From contig JBOGWP010000095.1 of NCBI GenBank assembly GCA_050693875.1, positions 1 through 64,000 on the forward strand: a stretch of DNA of 64,000 bases, given 5' to 3'. The notes beneath the pieces are model-generated. The model searched no databases. It was not told where the DNA came from and saw only the letters and a program-made list of their open reading frames with translations. The DNA is from JBOGWP01 sp050693875. Lineage in GTDB: Bacteria > Actinomycetota > CADDZG01 > JAHWKV01 > JBOGWP01. The position numbers and the translations under genes are program-made. Position 1 is the stretch's first letter; every line of letters starts with the position of its first letter. Below are positions 52,670-61,795 of this stretch, one piece after another.

Positions 52670-53617
52670 GTGCCGCACAACCCGCTCGACCATGCACTGT
52701 TCGCTCCGACCGGACTCCGGGCGGGGGCCGTGCTGGCGGCGGCACTGCTGCTGATCCTGATCCTCGAACGCGGGCGTCCCCGTCCGGACTCGCCCCTGTT
52801 CCAGCGGCTGTCGTCGTGGGCGGTGATGGCCCCGGTGTTCACGGCCGCGGTGCTGACCGGCGGGGCGGCCGCCCTTGCGCTGGTGGTATTCATGACCGTG
52901 CAGGCCCTGCGGGAATACGCTGGGCTCGTTCGGCTCGCCCGCGTCTACGCCGGCCTCCTCATCGCCTACGGCGTGTTCGGCCTCGGGGTGACCGCCTGGT
53001 GGGGGCAGCGCTTCTTTCTCTTCCTTCCGCTCGGATTCTTCGCCCTCGCGGCCCTGCTGCCGCTGGTCCGCCTCGCCCGGGGCCCGGACGAGAGCCGGAC
53101 GCCGTACGGGGAGCTCCTCCAGCTGGCCGCGATGGTGCTGGGCTACCTGTGGATCCCGATGTTCCTCTCCTACTTCGTGCTCATCCAGCGCACCGAGGAC
53201 GAGGGCGCCGCGATCCTCCTGCTGCTCGGATTCGCGGTCGCGCTCTCGGACGTCTTCGCGTTCACGCTCGGCAAGCTGCTGCGCGGCCCGCGGCTCGCCA
53301 CCGGCGTCAGCCCGAACAAGACCTGGGCGGGGGCGGCGGGAAACCTCGTCGGGGCGTATGTCGGATTCTCGATCATGGGGTTCGCCACCCCGGCCGAGTG
53401 GAGCTCCGCCACCCGTATCGTGCTCCCCGCCGTGGTCGCGCTCGCCGCCCTCTACGGCGATCTCATCGAGTCGCTCGTGAAGCGCGGGTTCGGCGTGAAG
53501 GACGCCGGTGGGCTGCTGCCCGGATTCGGGGGGTTGCTCGACCGCATCGACTCGCTGCTGGTGGCACTCCCGATCGGCTACTACGCGATGAAGGTGCTGC
53601 AGCACTACACCGCCTGA
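52670..53617 (+). CDS. CdsA-like phosphatidate cytidylyltransferase (YnbB-like)
   Basis: 315 residues from GTG 52670, about eight TM helices. The CdsA signature near the C-terminus reads SLVKRGFGVKDAGGLLPGFG then GLLDRIDS; Phe replaces the usual His of the HGG triplet. Converts phosphatidic acid and CTP to CDP-diacylglycerol, the donor for the preceding CDP-alcohol transferase, 6 nt away. Its 3' end overlaps the convergent DUF559 gene by 13 nt. Confidence 0.9.
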   Translation: MPHNPLDHALFAPTGLRAGAVLAAALLLILILERGRPRPDSPLFQRLSSWAVMAPVFTAAVLTGGAAALALVVFMTVQALREYAGLVRLARVYAGLLIAYGVFGLGVTAWWGQRFFLFLPLGFFALAALLPLVRLARGPDESRTPYGELLQLAAMVLGYLWIPMFLSYFVLIQRTEDEGAAILLLLGFAVALSDVFAFTLGKLLRGPRLATGVSPNKTWAGAAGNLVGAYVGFSIMGFATPAEWSSATRIVLPAVVALAALYGDLIESLVKRGFGVKDAGGLLPGFGGLLDRIDSLLVALPIGYYAMKVLQHYTA

Positions 53618-54570
53618 CCGCACGTTTCCGAGGCTTGCGCGTTCGGCGTCGCCTGGCGTCGTCCTGCGCTCAAGCTTCGCCGGACGCGGGCCGCGAATGC
53701 ATCCTGCCGCTCCCCGACGTCTGCCTTGGTAGCGTGCATCACCCTCCAACCAAGATCCCCCAGGGCGTTGAGGCGGTCCCGGTCTCGTTGCCAGGCCGCT
53801 CTCCCCGAGTGGTACCGATAGCCGTCGCACTCGATCGCGATCCTCTGGTCCACGTACGCGAGGTCGACGCGGGCGATGACGTGGCCTCCGCTACGAACCT
53901 CGCGCTGCCGGACGGGTTCCGGCAAGCCCGCGCGACGCAGCAGCCGTATGACCTCCACCTCGAGGGCACTCTCGGCGGGCGCGGACTGCCCCCGCTCCTC
54001 CAACAGCGACCGTAGCAGCGCCGTTCCGGGGCGTCCTTGGCCCCCAGCCCGGCCAAGGGTCCAGCGCAACCTCGAAAGGCTCGTGAGCCCCCGCCGGAGT
54101 GCGTACTCCATGGCCCGCTCGACGAGAGACGCCGGCGCCACGGCACCCAGATCGAGGAGCGTGCGGCCCGGCTCGGTCAGCCGGATCCCGCGGACGGTCA
54201 TGACGTCCACCCGGTCCAGGCGTCGCACGCGATGGATGACGACCCCAGCGGCCCTTCCGTGTACGGGCCGCGCCGTTGAGATCTCGACGGGCCCGGCCTC
54301 GAAGCCGTCGAGTCCGAGGAGGGCGGCGGCCGACCGATGGGAGATCACCGCCGCCTCGCCGGCCCAGAGCGACGTCGCCATGAGGCGTTGCTCCCATCAG
54401 GCAGGAGCACCGGGCAGCCGGTACACACCCGGTAGCAGCTTCTCCCAGGCTCCCGATGTGACCCGGCGCTGAACGGTCCGTTGCGACAGTCCGCGCTGGA
54501 GCGCCTGCGAGGCGGTGACCAGACCCTGCTGACTGCGGGCGAGTCGGGAGCAGGCAACGTCGGGGCCCAT
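53605..54570 (-). pseudogene. AbiEi-N/DUF559 nuclease-like gene interrupted by in-frame TGA
   Basis: From ATG 54570 the frame gives a winged-helix AbiEi-like N-terminus (SQQGLVTASQALQRGLSQRT ... LLPGVYRLPGAPA), a TGA at 54399-54397, then WEQRLMATSLWAGEAAVISH and the DUF559 nuclease-like domain (RVDLAYVDQRIAIECDGYRY ... RDRDRLNALGDLGWRVMHAT). No base is lost or gained, so it is a single nonsense codon in an otherwise intact gene. Translation could restart at ATG 54381. Relatives have a sense codon here. Stop mutation, recoding or functional splitting are all open. Confidence 0.75.
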
Positions 54571-54670
54571 TGCTGTTATGAAAGCAGCGCCCGGTGACAA
54601 CCGACGAAGGTTGCGGTGGACGCCGCCAAGCGGCGGCGGGTGCGCAAACTTCGGCAACAATGGGCTCATC

Positions 54671-56632
54671 GTGGCAGCGACGGAGCGTTCCTGGCGGCCG
54701 AGGACCGGCCAGATACCCGACACCCCCGGCGTCTACCTGTTCCGCGACGCTCGGGGCCGGGTGCTCTACGTCGGCAAGGCGAAGACCCTCCGCCACCGCG
54801 TCCCGAGCTACTTCGGCACCCAGGAGCATCCGAGGGTGGGGGGACTGGTCGGCGAGGCCGCCTCCGTCGAATGGATCGTCACCGCGACCGAGGTCGAGGC
54901 CCTCCAACTCGAGGTGACGCTCATCAAGGAGCACCAGCCGCGCTTCAACGTCCGCTACCGCGACGACAAGTCGTATCCGTATCTCGCGGTCACGCTGAAC
55001 GAGGAGGTGCCCAGGGCCCTGGTGACCAGAGGGCGCAAGCGCAAGGGGGTCCGGTACTACGGGCCCTTCGCCCACGCCTATGCCATCCGCGACACCCTGG
55101 ACCTGCTGCTGCGGGTGTTCCCCATCCGGTCGTGCAGCCAGGGCGTGTTCGACCGGGCCCGCCGGGCCAACCGACCCTGCCTCCTCTACGACATCGGGCG
55201 CTGCTCGGGGCCGTGCGTGGGGGCCGTATCCGGCGAGGAGCACCGGGAGATCGTGGCCAGATTCTGCGCCTTCATGGACGGCGACCGCGACGCCGTCGTC
55301 CGTGACCTCGAGGCGAAGATGCGCGACGCCGCGGCGGGGCTCGAGTTCGAGCAGGCGGCGAGGCTCCGCGATCGGTTGACCGCGGTGCGGCGGGTGGTGG
55401 AGCGCCAGGAGATGGTGACCGAGCGGCCCGAGGACCTCGATGTGGTCGGGTTCGTGGGCGACGAGCTCGAGGCATCGTTCCAGGTGTTCTTCGTGCGGGC
55501 GGGGCGGGTGGTCGGCCGCAAGGGATTCATCGTCGACCGCGTCGAAGTCCTCTCCGAGCCCGAGCTGCTCGCCTCGTTCCTCGAGAACCTCTACGCCGAC
55601 GCCGAGAGCGTCCCGCGCGACGTGCTGGTGCCGATGACCCCGGCGTCGGCCGACGTCATCGAGGTCTGGCTGGCCCAGGCGCGGGGATCGCGGGTGTCGA
55701 TCCGAGTGCCGCAGCGGGGCGCCAAGCGCCGGCTGCTCGAAACCGTCACCGCCAACGCCCGCGAGGCGTTCGCGCAGAACCGTCTCAAGCGGGCGGCCGA
55801 CTTCGCCGCACGCTCGCGGGCGCTGTCGGCGCTGCAGGACGCCCTCGACCTGCCGGAGGCGCCGCTGCGGATCGAGTGCTTCGACATCTCCAACCTCGGC
55901 CCCACCGAGGTGGTGGGCTCGATGGTCGTCTTCGAGGACGCCATGCCCAAGAAGTCGGACTACCGCAAGTTCAAGATCCGCGCGGTCGAGGGCCAGGACG
56001 ACGTCGGGTCGATGGGCGAGGTTCTGCGGCGGCGGCTCTCGCGGTACCTCGGGGAGTGCGAAGTGCCCCGGGAGCGCGCGAGCCGCTTCTCGTACCAGCC
56101 CGGGCTGATCGTCCTCGACGGGGGCAAGGGGCAGCTCAACCGGGTGCTCGAGGTGATGTCCGAGCTGGGGGTGGTGGGCATCCCGGTGGTGGCGCTGGCC
56201 AAGCGTTTCGAGGAGGTGTTCGTGCCCGGCGAGTCCGAGCCGCGTGAGATCCCGCGGGGTTCCGAGGCCCTCTACCTCCTGCAGCGCATCCGCGACGAGG
56301 CCCACCGCTTCGCGGTCGGCTATCAGCGCACCCGGCGGAGCAAGCGCATGACGGAGAGCCTGCTCGACGCCCTCCCCGGCGTGGGGCCCGTCCGCCGCAA
56401 GGCGCTGCTTCGCCACTTCGGATCTGCCCGCCGCCTGCTCGAGGCGTCCCCCGAGGAGATCGCCGGGGTGCCGGGGATCGGATCGGAGCTGGCCGGCCGC
56501 ATCCATGAGAGCCTGATTGCGAGGCCCCGGACGAACGGGGCGCCCGACCCCGGCCCGGATCGACGCGCCCCCGTACCGGTGCCGGCCCCACCGGGAACCG
56601 AGCCGGGATCCGAGCGAGGAGATTCGACGTGA
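54671..56632 (+). CDS. uvrC: excinuclease ABC subunit C
   Basis: 653 residues from GTG 54671. The incision subunit. GIY-YIG domain (PDTPGVYLFRDARGRVLYVG then KAKTLRHR), a UVR motif (AAGLEFEQAARLRDRL), the RNase H-like second nuclease (ECFDISNLG; VLDGGKGQLN) and C-terminal tandem HhH (DALPGVGPVRRKALLRHFGS). A Pro-rich tail ends in GTGA overlap with rapZ. Confidence 0.96.
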   Translation: MAATERSWRPRTGQIPDTPGVYLFRDARGRVLYVGKAKTLRHRVPSYFGTQEHPRVGGLVGEAASVEWIVTATEVEALQLEVTLIKEHQPRFNVRYRDDKSYPYLAVTLNEEVPRALVTRGRKRKGVRYYGPFAHAYAIRDTLDLLLRVFPIRSCSQGVFDRARRANRPCLLYDIGRCSGPCVGAVSGEEHREIVARFCAFMDGDRDAVVRDLEAKMRDAAAGLEFEQAARLRDRLTAVRRVVERQEMVTERPEDLDVVGFVGDELEASFQVFFVRAGRVVGRKGFIVDRVEVLSEPELLASFLENLYADAESVPRDVLVPMTPASADVIEVWLAQARGSRVSIRVPQRGAKRRLLETVTANAREAFAQNRLKRAADFAARSRALSALQDALDLPEAPLRIECFDISNLGPTEVVGSMVVFEDAMPKKSDYRKFKIRAVEGQDDVGSMGEVLRRRLSRYLGECEVPRERASRFSYQPGLIVLDGGKGQLNRVLEVMSELGVVGIPVVALAKRFEEVFVPGESEPREIPRGSEALYLLQRIRDEAHRFAVGYQRTRRSKRMTESLLDALPGVGPVRRKALLRHFGSARRLLEASPEEIAGVPGIGSELAGRIHESLIARPRTNGAPDPGPDRRAPVPVPAPPGTEPGSERGDST

Positions 56633-57513
56633 GCGGCCGTACCCGCAGCGAGCTGCCTCGGTTCACGATCGTGACCGGACTCTCGGGGGCTGGACGCTCC
56701 GAAGCCGCGAAGTGCTTCGAAGACCTCGGCTACTTCGTAATCGACAACCTGCCGCCGGCGCTGATCGGGCGGATGGCGAGTCTGGTGTCGGGGCCGGGCA
56801 GCAAGGTGAAGCAGGTTGCCCTCGTGGTCGACGTGCGCGGGGGCGAGTTCTTTCCCGAGCTGCAGAAGGCCCTCGACGAGCTGGGGGAGCGCGGCATCGC
56901 CCACCGGATCGTGTTCCTCGAGGCCTCGGACGAGGCCCTCGTGCGCCGCTTCGAGGCGACACGGCGGCGGCACCCTCTTGCCGAGGCCGACCGGGTGACG
57001 CAGGCGATCGCTGCCGAGCGCGAGCTGATGTCGGGCCTGCGGGCGACCGCCGACGTGGTGATCGACACCACCGAGCTGAACGTCCACGAGCTGCGCGACA
57101 AGGTCAAGTCGTTCTTTGCAGAGGCGGCCCCACGCACCGGGCTGGCCGTCAACGTGATCTCCTTCGGATACAAGCACGGCCTGCCGCTCGACGCCGACCT
57201 CGTGCTCGACTGCCGCTTCCTCCCGAATCCGCACTGGGTAGAGGAGCTGCGGCCCTTCCCGGGAACGCATCGCAAGGTGCGCGGCTACGTCCTGGGGTCG
57301 GAGGGGACGGGCGAGTTCCTGACCAAGGTCAAGGATCTCCTCGGCTTCCTGCTCCCCGGGTATCTGAAGGAAGGCCGCCACTACCTGACGATCGCGGTGG
57401 GCTGCACCGGCGGCAAGCACCGCTCGGTCGTGATCGCCGACGAGATCGGGCGGTTTCTCCAGGAGCGCGGGCTACCCTCGACCGTCGTGCACCGCGACGT
57501 CGAGCGCGAGTAG
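56629..57513 (+). CDS. rapZ: RapZ/YvcJ-family nucleotide-binding protein
   Basis: 294 residues from GTG 56629. The P-loop is degenerate (GLSGAGRSEA, with Arg for Lys), as is common in this family. DNLPP, VVDVRGGEFF, RFEATRRRHPL and the C-terminal ISFGYKHGLP ... CTGGKHRSVV are diagnostic. RapZ links amino-sugar supply to RNA turnover in enterics; its role in Actinomycetota is less clear. Usually followed by yvcK and whiA, which are missing here. Confidence 0.92.
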   Translation: MSGRTRSELPRFTIVTGLSGAGRSEAAKCFEDLGYFVIDNLPPALIGRMASLVSGPGSKVKQVALVVDVRGGEFFPELQKALDELGERGIAHRIVFLEASDEALVRRFEATRRRHPLAEADRVTQAIAAERELMSGLRATADVVIDTTELNVHELRDKVKSFFAEAAPRTGLAVNVISFGYKHGLPLDADLVLDCRFLPNPHWVEELRPFPGTHRKVRGYVLGSEGTGEFLTKVKDLLGFLLPGYLKEGRHYLTIAVGCTGGKHRSVVIADEIGRFLQERGLPSTVVHRDVERE

Positions 57514-57521
57514 GGATCTCG

Positions 57522-58259
57522 CTATTCGGCGTTCCTCCAGAGGCCGAAGGCCATCCCCTGAGGGTCGAGGAGCTGGGCGAACTCGACCCCGGCGAGCGTG
57601 GTGGGGGGCACGAGCGCCTTCCCACCCAGCGACTCCGCCGTGTCGAGGCGAGCCTGGAGGTCAGCGACCTCGGCGTAGAGCGTGACGTGTGGCTGGCCGT
57701 CGGGGCTGCTCCCGATGCCACCCCCGATGCCCCCTTGCTCCGGTTCGACCTGGTAGTACTCGAAGCCTCCGGGCGCGTCGCTCGCCGTCGGCGTCCAGCC
57801 GAACTGCTCCTCGTAGAATTTGGCCAGGCCGCTCGGGTTCGGCCCGAGGACCTCGAACCACGAGACCGGTGCGCCGCTGCCTTCCGACACGCCGGGTCCT
57901 TGCTGGTTCGGGTCGCTGCCCACCAGGCCGATCTTGTTCCCGGCGGGGTCGGCAAAGTGAGCGAAGCTGACGATCCCGGGAATGTACGTGGGTGGGACGA
58001 TGGTCTTCCCGCCGGCAGCCTCGATCTTGTCGAGGGCCGCCTGGAGGTCCGCCACCTCGATGTAGAAAGTGACGTACGGCTCTCCCTGCTGCACGGTTCC
58101 GATCCCGCCGTTGATGCCGCTCCCCGAGTGGGTGTCGATGGTGGCGTAGCCCAACTCGGGCACCCGCTGCAGGTGCCAGTCGAACAGCTCGTGGTAGAAG
58201 CCCTCGAGCGCGGCTCCGTCGGTACCGATCACCTCGAAGTGCACGACCTGATTGCTCAT
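57522..58259 (-). CDS. tandem VOC (glyoxalase/dioxygenase-fold) protein
   Basis: 245 residues, two VOC modules (about 5-118 and 130-244), each ending in a DP-x-G-x-x-x-G-L motif (FADPAGNKIGLV; LLDPQGMAFGLW) and beginning with F-E-V (VHFEVIGTD; SWFEVLGPN). Such two-module proteins often bind antibiotics or metals without a fixed reaction. It lies on the opposite strand between rapZ and gap, exactly where yvcK and whiA would be expected. Confidence 0.88.
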   Translation of the reverse strand: MSNQVVHFEVIGTDGAALEGFYHELFDWHLQRVPELGYATIDTHSGSGINGGIGTVQQGEPYVTFYIEVADLQAALDKIEAAGGKTIVPPTYIPGIVSFAHFADPAGNKIGLVGSDPNQQGPGVSEGSGAPVSWFEVLGPNPSGLAKFYEEQFGWTPTASDAPGGFEYYQVEPEQGGIGGGIGSSPDGQPHVTLYAEVADLQARLDTAESLGGKALVPPTTLAGVEFAQLLDPQGMAFGLWRNAE

Positions 58260-58341
58260 ACCTCACCTCCTGTAGCTCCGGCCTGGTTCGGTTGCCCATG
58301 AGCTGCCGCCCCGCTCCCCAGCCTTACCCGCCGGCGGCGGG

Positions 58342-58371
58342 TCGTCAATCCGCCGCGTCTGGAGATATAGA
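58342..58371 (+). promoter_or_regulatory. candidate gap operon promoter
   Basis: TCGTCA (58342-58347), 18-nt spacer, TATAGA (58366-58371) in the AT-rich GATATAGATATAGT stretch, about 45 bp before the gap ATG. An alternative -10 is TATAGT (58372-58377). Confidence 0.4.
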
Positions 58372-58413
58372 TATAGTCATCACTTTCCCTGGGGATCGAG
58401 GCAGGAGGTGCCG

Positions 58414-59439
58414 ATGGCAGTGCGAGTGGGGATCAACGGATTCGGCCGTATCGGCCGCAACTTCTTCCGCGCGGCGCTGAAGCGTGGCGCGGAGTCCGGC
58501 GTCGAGATCGTCGCCGCAAACGACCTCGCTGATCCGAAGATCCTCGCCCACCTGCTCAAGTACGACTCGATCCTCGGGACGCTGGAGGCCGACCTCAAGG
58601 TGACCGGCGACGGGATCCAGGTCGATGGGACCTCCCTGCAGGTGCTCGCGGAACGCGACCCGGCGGCGCTCCCGTGGAAGGACCTCGGCGTCGACGTCGT
58701 GGTCGAGTCGACCGGGCTCTTCACCGACCGCGAGTCGGCTGCCAAGCACCTCCAGGCCGGCGCCAGGAAGGTGATCATCTCGGCTCCCGCCAAGAACCCC
58801 GACATCACGATCGTGATGGGGGTCAACGAGGACAAGTACGACCCCAGCTCGCACAACATCATCTCGAACGCGTCCTGCACCACCAACTCGGTGGTCCCCA
58901 TCGCCAAGGTCCTCCTGGACAACTTCGGGATCGAGAAGGGCGTGATGACCACCATCCACGCCTTCACCACCGAGCAGCAGCTCCACGACCAGGTGGCGAT
59001 GACCCGCAAGGGGACGCCCGACCTCCGCCGCATGCGGGCTGCCGGGCTCAATATCGTTCCCGCGAGCACCGGCGCGGCACGCGCAACCGGCGAGGTGCTC
59101 CCCGAGCTCAAGGGGAAGATGGACGGCATGGCGATGCGCGTCCCCGTCCCCGTCGGCAGCGTGACCGACCTCGTCGCCGTCCTCGGCCGGGAGGTGACCG
59201 TCGACGAGGTGAACAGCGCCTTCCGCGAGGCGGCGGGGTCGAAGCGCCTGAAGGGCATTCTCGCTTACACCGAGGACCCCATCGTCTCGTCCGACGTCGT
59301 CGGCAACTCCGCCTCGACGGTCGTCGACGGCCTTTCGACGATGGCGATGGGCAACACCGTCAAGGTCATCGGCTGGTACGACAACGAGTGGGGGTACTCG
59401 AACCGGCTCGTCGACCTCTGCAAGTACGTCGTCGGGTAG
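58414..59439 (+). CDS. gap: glyceraldehyde-3-phosphate dehydrogenase, type I
   Basis: 341 residues from ATG 58414, behind AGGAGG (58403-58408). The NAD fold is GINGFGRIGRNFFRA; the catalytic Cys155 (SNASCTTN) pairs with His182 (TIHAFTTEQ). The C-terminus has WYDNEWGYSNR. First gene of the gap-pgk-tpiA glycolysis operon. Confidence 0.97.
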   Translation: MAVRVGINGFGRIGRNFFRAALKRGAESGVEIVAANDLADPKILAHLLKYDSILGTLEADLKVTGDGIQVDGTSLQVLAERDPAALPWKDLGVDVVVESTGLFTDRESAAKHLQAGARKVIISAPAKNPDITIVMGVNEDKYDPSSHNIISNASCTTNSVVPIAKVLLDNFGIEKGVMTTIHAFTTEQQLHDQVAMTRKGTPDLRRMRAAGLNIVPASTGAARATGEVLPELKGKMDGMAMRVPVPVGSVTDLVAVLGREVTVDEVNSAFREAAGSKRLKGILAYTEDPIVSSDVVGNSASTVVDGLSTMAMGNTVKVIGWYDNEWGYSNRLVDLCKYVVG

Positions 59440-59441
59440 CA

Positions 59442-60641
59442 GTGCCGCTTCCCTCCCTCGACGATCTGGAGGTCTCGGGCCGGCGGGTCCTGCTGCGATG
59501 CGACCTCAACGTCCCCCTCAAGGACGGGACGGTCGCCGACGACAACCGCATCCGGGCCTCGCTCCCGACCATCCGCGCCCTCCTGGAGCGCGGGGCCACG
59601 GTGATCTGCTGCTCGCACCTGGGGCGCCCGAAGGGCAAGCCGACGCCGGAGCTGTCGCTTGCCCCGGTGGCGGAAGCCCTGGGTGAAGTCCTGGGCATGA
59701 CGGTCCGCAAGACCGAGGCTCCCGACGGCCCTCCCGAGGACCTCGGGGGGCTGCCGGCGGACGAGCTGGGACTTCTCGAGAACCTTCGCTTCGACCCGGG
59801 GGAGGAGGCGAACGACGATCGGTTCGCCAAGCGCCTCGCCGGCCTGGCAGATGCCTACGTCAACGACGCCTTCGGCGCGGTGCACCGGGCGCACGCCTCG
59901 GTCGCAGCGGTCGCCGGGCTGCTCCCGCATGCCGCGGGGCTGCTGCTCCAGCGCGAGGTCGAGGTGCTCTCGCGGCTCCTGGAGAAGCCGGAGCGGCCCT
60001 ACGTGGTCGTGCTGGGCGGCGCGAAGGTCTCGGACAAGATCGGAGTGGTGCGCAATCTGCTCTCTCGTGCGGATGCCATCCTGATCGGTGGGGCGATGGC
60101 CAACACCTTCCTCGCCGCCCGCGGGGTCGACGTCGGAGCGTCCAGGATCGAGGCCGACCGCGTCGACGAGGTTGCGGAGACGCTCCGGAGCGCCGCGGAG
60201 GCCGGGGTGGAGGTGGTGCTTCCCGAAGACCTCGTCGTGGCCGACTCGTTCTCCGAAGATTCCTCGGCCAGCCTGGTCTCGATCGACGAGGTGCCCAAGG
60301 AGGCGATGGCACTGGACGTGGGGCCCGCCACCGCGGGCCGGTTCGCCGACCATGTCGCCGGCGCGGGGACGGTGCTGTGGAACGGGCCGATGGGCGTCTT
60401 CGAGTGGGACTCGTTTGCGGCCGGCACGAGGACGGTGGCCGAGGCCGTGGCCGAGTCGAAGGGGTTTACGGTCGTCGGCGGGGGCGACTCGGCGGCGGCC
60501 CTCGCCGCATTCGGCCTCACCGAGCAGGTCTCCCACCTCTCGACCGGCGGCGGTGCCTCGCTCGAGTACCTGGAGGGCAAGGAGCTCCCCGGCCTGGCCG
60601 CGCTCCGTCGGGGGAGTCCCCCCGAAGGCCCCCCGGTTTGA
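59442..60641 (+). CDS. pgk: phosphoglycerate kinase
   Basis: 399 residues from GTG 59442, 2 nt after gap. RCDLNVPL, SHLGRPKG, VNDAFGAVHRAHAS, VLGGAKVSDKI and GGGDSAAAL are the hallmark segments. The last residues, RRGSPPEGPPV, closely resemble the tail of the Rieske protein (RGSSPDNPPV), and the DNA there matches the 76-bp repeat in the same frame, so the end of the gene appears to be repeat-derived. Confidence 0.96.
   Translation: MPLPSLDDLEVSGRRVLLRCDLNVPLKDGTVADDNRIRASLPTIRALLERGATVICCSHLGRPKGKPTPELSLAPVAEALGEVLGMTVRKTEAPDGPPEDLGGLPADELGLLENLRFDPGEEANDDRFAKRLAGLADAYVNDAFGAVHRAHASVAAVAGLLPHAAGLLLQREVEVLSRLLEKPERPYVVVLGGAKVSDKIGVVRNLLSRADAILIGGAMANTFLAARGVDVGASRIEADRVDEVAETLRSAAEAGVEVVLPEDLVVADSFSEDSSASLVSIDEVPKEAMALDVGPATAGRFADHVAGAGTVLWNGPMGVFEWDSFAAGTRTVAEAVAESKGFTVVGGGDSAAALAAFGLTEQVSHLSTGGGASLEYLEGKELPGLAALRRGSPPEGPPV
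60608..60625 (+). terminator. hairpin inside the last codons of pgk
   Basis: TCGGGGG, loop AGTC, CCCCCGA. The stem is identical to those at 235-252 and 8510-8527. It lies 17 nt before the stop codon and could attenuate read-through into tpiA. Confidence 0.45.
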
Positions 60642-60668
60642 TGCATTCATGTGACCCGTGACGTGCCC

Positions 60669-61433
60669 ATGAGACGACCGATCGTCGCCGCCAATTGGAA
60701 GATGCACAAGACGCATCTCGAGGGGATGCGTTTCGTCGAGGACGTGCGCGGCCGTCTCTCGGATCGCGACTACGACCGGGTGGAGATCGTCCTCTGCCCA
60801 CCGTTCACCGCTCTCCGCACCGTGGTCACCACCGTCAACGGGGCCGATCTCGACATCGCCGTCGGTGCACAGGACATGCACTGGGAGGAGTCCGGCGCGT
60901 ACACCGGCGAGATCTCGCCGGGAATGCTGACGAAGCTCGGCGTGACCTACGTGATCATCGGCCACTCGGAACGGAGGGAGTATTTCGGCGAGACGGACCA
61001 GTCGGTGAACCGCAAGGTGCAGGCGGCACTGGCGCACGGCCTGCTGCCGATCATATGCGTGGGCGAGACGCTCGACGAGCGCGAGGCGGGGAAGACGGAG
61101 TCGAAGGTCGACGGGCAGGTTCGGGCGGGGCTGGCCGGGGTGAAGCCGCCCGAGATCGCAAGACTCGTGATCGCCTACGAACCGATCTGGGCGATAGGAA
61201 CCGGCAGGAACGCCACCCCCGAGGACGCCCAGGCGGTGATCTCGCTGATCCGCAACGTGGTGCGCGAATCTGCCGGCGACGCGGCCGACGAGATGCGGAT
61301 CCAATACGGCGGCAGCGTCAAGGCCGGCAACATGGCGCCAGTCATGGAGCAGCCCGACGTCGACGGCGCTTTGGTGGGCGGGGCGAGTCTCGACCCCGAA
61401 GAGTTCGCTCGTATCGTGCGATACGGCCGCTGA
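60669..61433 (+). CDS. tpiA: triosephosphate isomerase
   Basis: 254 residues from ATG 60669, the start that gives the conserved MRRPIVAANWKMHKT. Catalytic Lys11, His99 (GHSERR) and Glu171 (AYEPIWAIGTG), and the phosphate loop GGSVKAGN. Third gene of the glycolytic operon, 27 nt after pgk. Confidence 0.97.
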   Translation: MRRPIVAANWKMHKTHLEGMRFVEDVRGRLSDRDYDRVEIVLCPPFTALRTVVTTVNGADLDIAVGAQDMHWEESGAYTGEISPGMLTKLGVTYVIIGHSERREYFGETDQSVNRKVQAALAHGLLPIICVGETLDEREAGKTESKVDGQVRAGLAGVKPPEIARLVIAYEPIWAIGTGRNATPEDAQAVISLIRNVVRESAGDAADEMRIQYGGSVKAGNMAPVMEQPDVDGALVGGASLDPEEFARIVRYGR

Positions 61434-61512
61434 GGCGGCTGGCACGGGCGATCGCCCATGTCGCAAACGCTGCAGTGTTACACTTTCTGAGGTTTTTGTT
61501 CACCAGCGGAGG

Positions 61513-61746
61513 TTGGAAATCACCGCCGTTCTCGTTGGGCTCCACATCATCGCGGCCCTTTTGCTGATCACGTTCATCCTCCTGCACGCCGGTCGAGGCG
61601 GTGGGCTGTCTGAGATGTTCGGCGGCGGTATGGGCGGGGGTCTCTCCGGATCGACCATCGTCGAGAAGAATCTCGACCGCATCACGATCGTCTGCGCTGT
61701 CGTCTTCACGATCACGACGATTCTGCTTGCGCTGCGACTGAAGTAG
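61513..61746 (+). CDS. secG: SecG preprotein translocase subunit
   Basis: 77 residues from a TTG at 61513; GGAGG is immediately adjacent, which is closer than ideal. Two TM helices (VLVGLHIIAALLLITFILLH; ITIVCAVVFTITTILLALRL) flank the conserved glycine-rich cytoplasmic loop (GGLSEMFGGGMGGGLSGSTI). Gene order tpiA-secG is typical of Actinomycetota. Confidence 0.9.
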   Translation: MEITAVLVGLHIIAALLLITFILLHAGRGGGLSEMFGGGMGGGLSGSTIVEKNLDRITIVCAVVFTITTILLALRLK

Positions 61747-61795
61747 GAATGGCGATCCACACAAGAAAGCCTTGACGGGGGCTGAGGAGAGGAGG

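Noticed and set aside
54397..54399. Selenocysteine or reassigned TGA codon
   Set aside because: Many conserved genes here end normally in TGA, no SECIS-like element was apparent, and relatives do not have Cys at this position, so a nonsense mutation is simpler.
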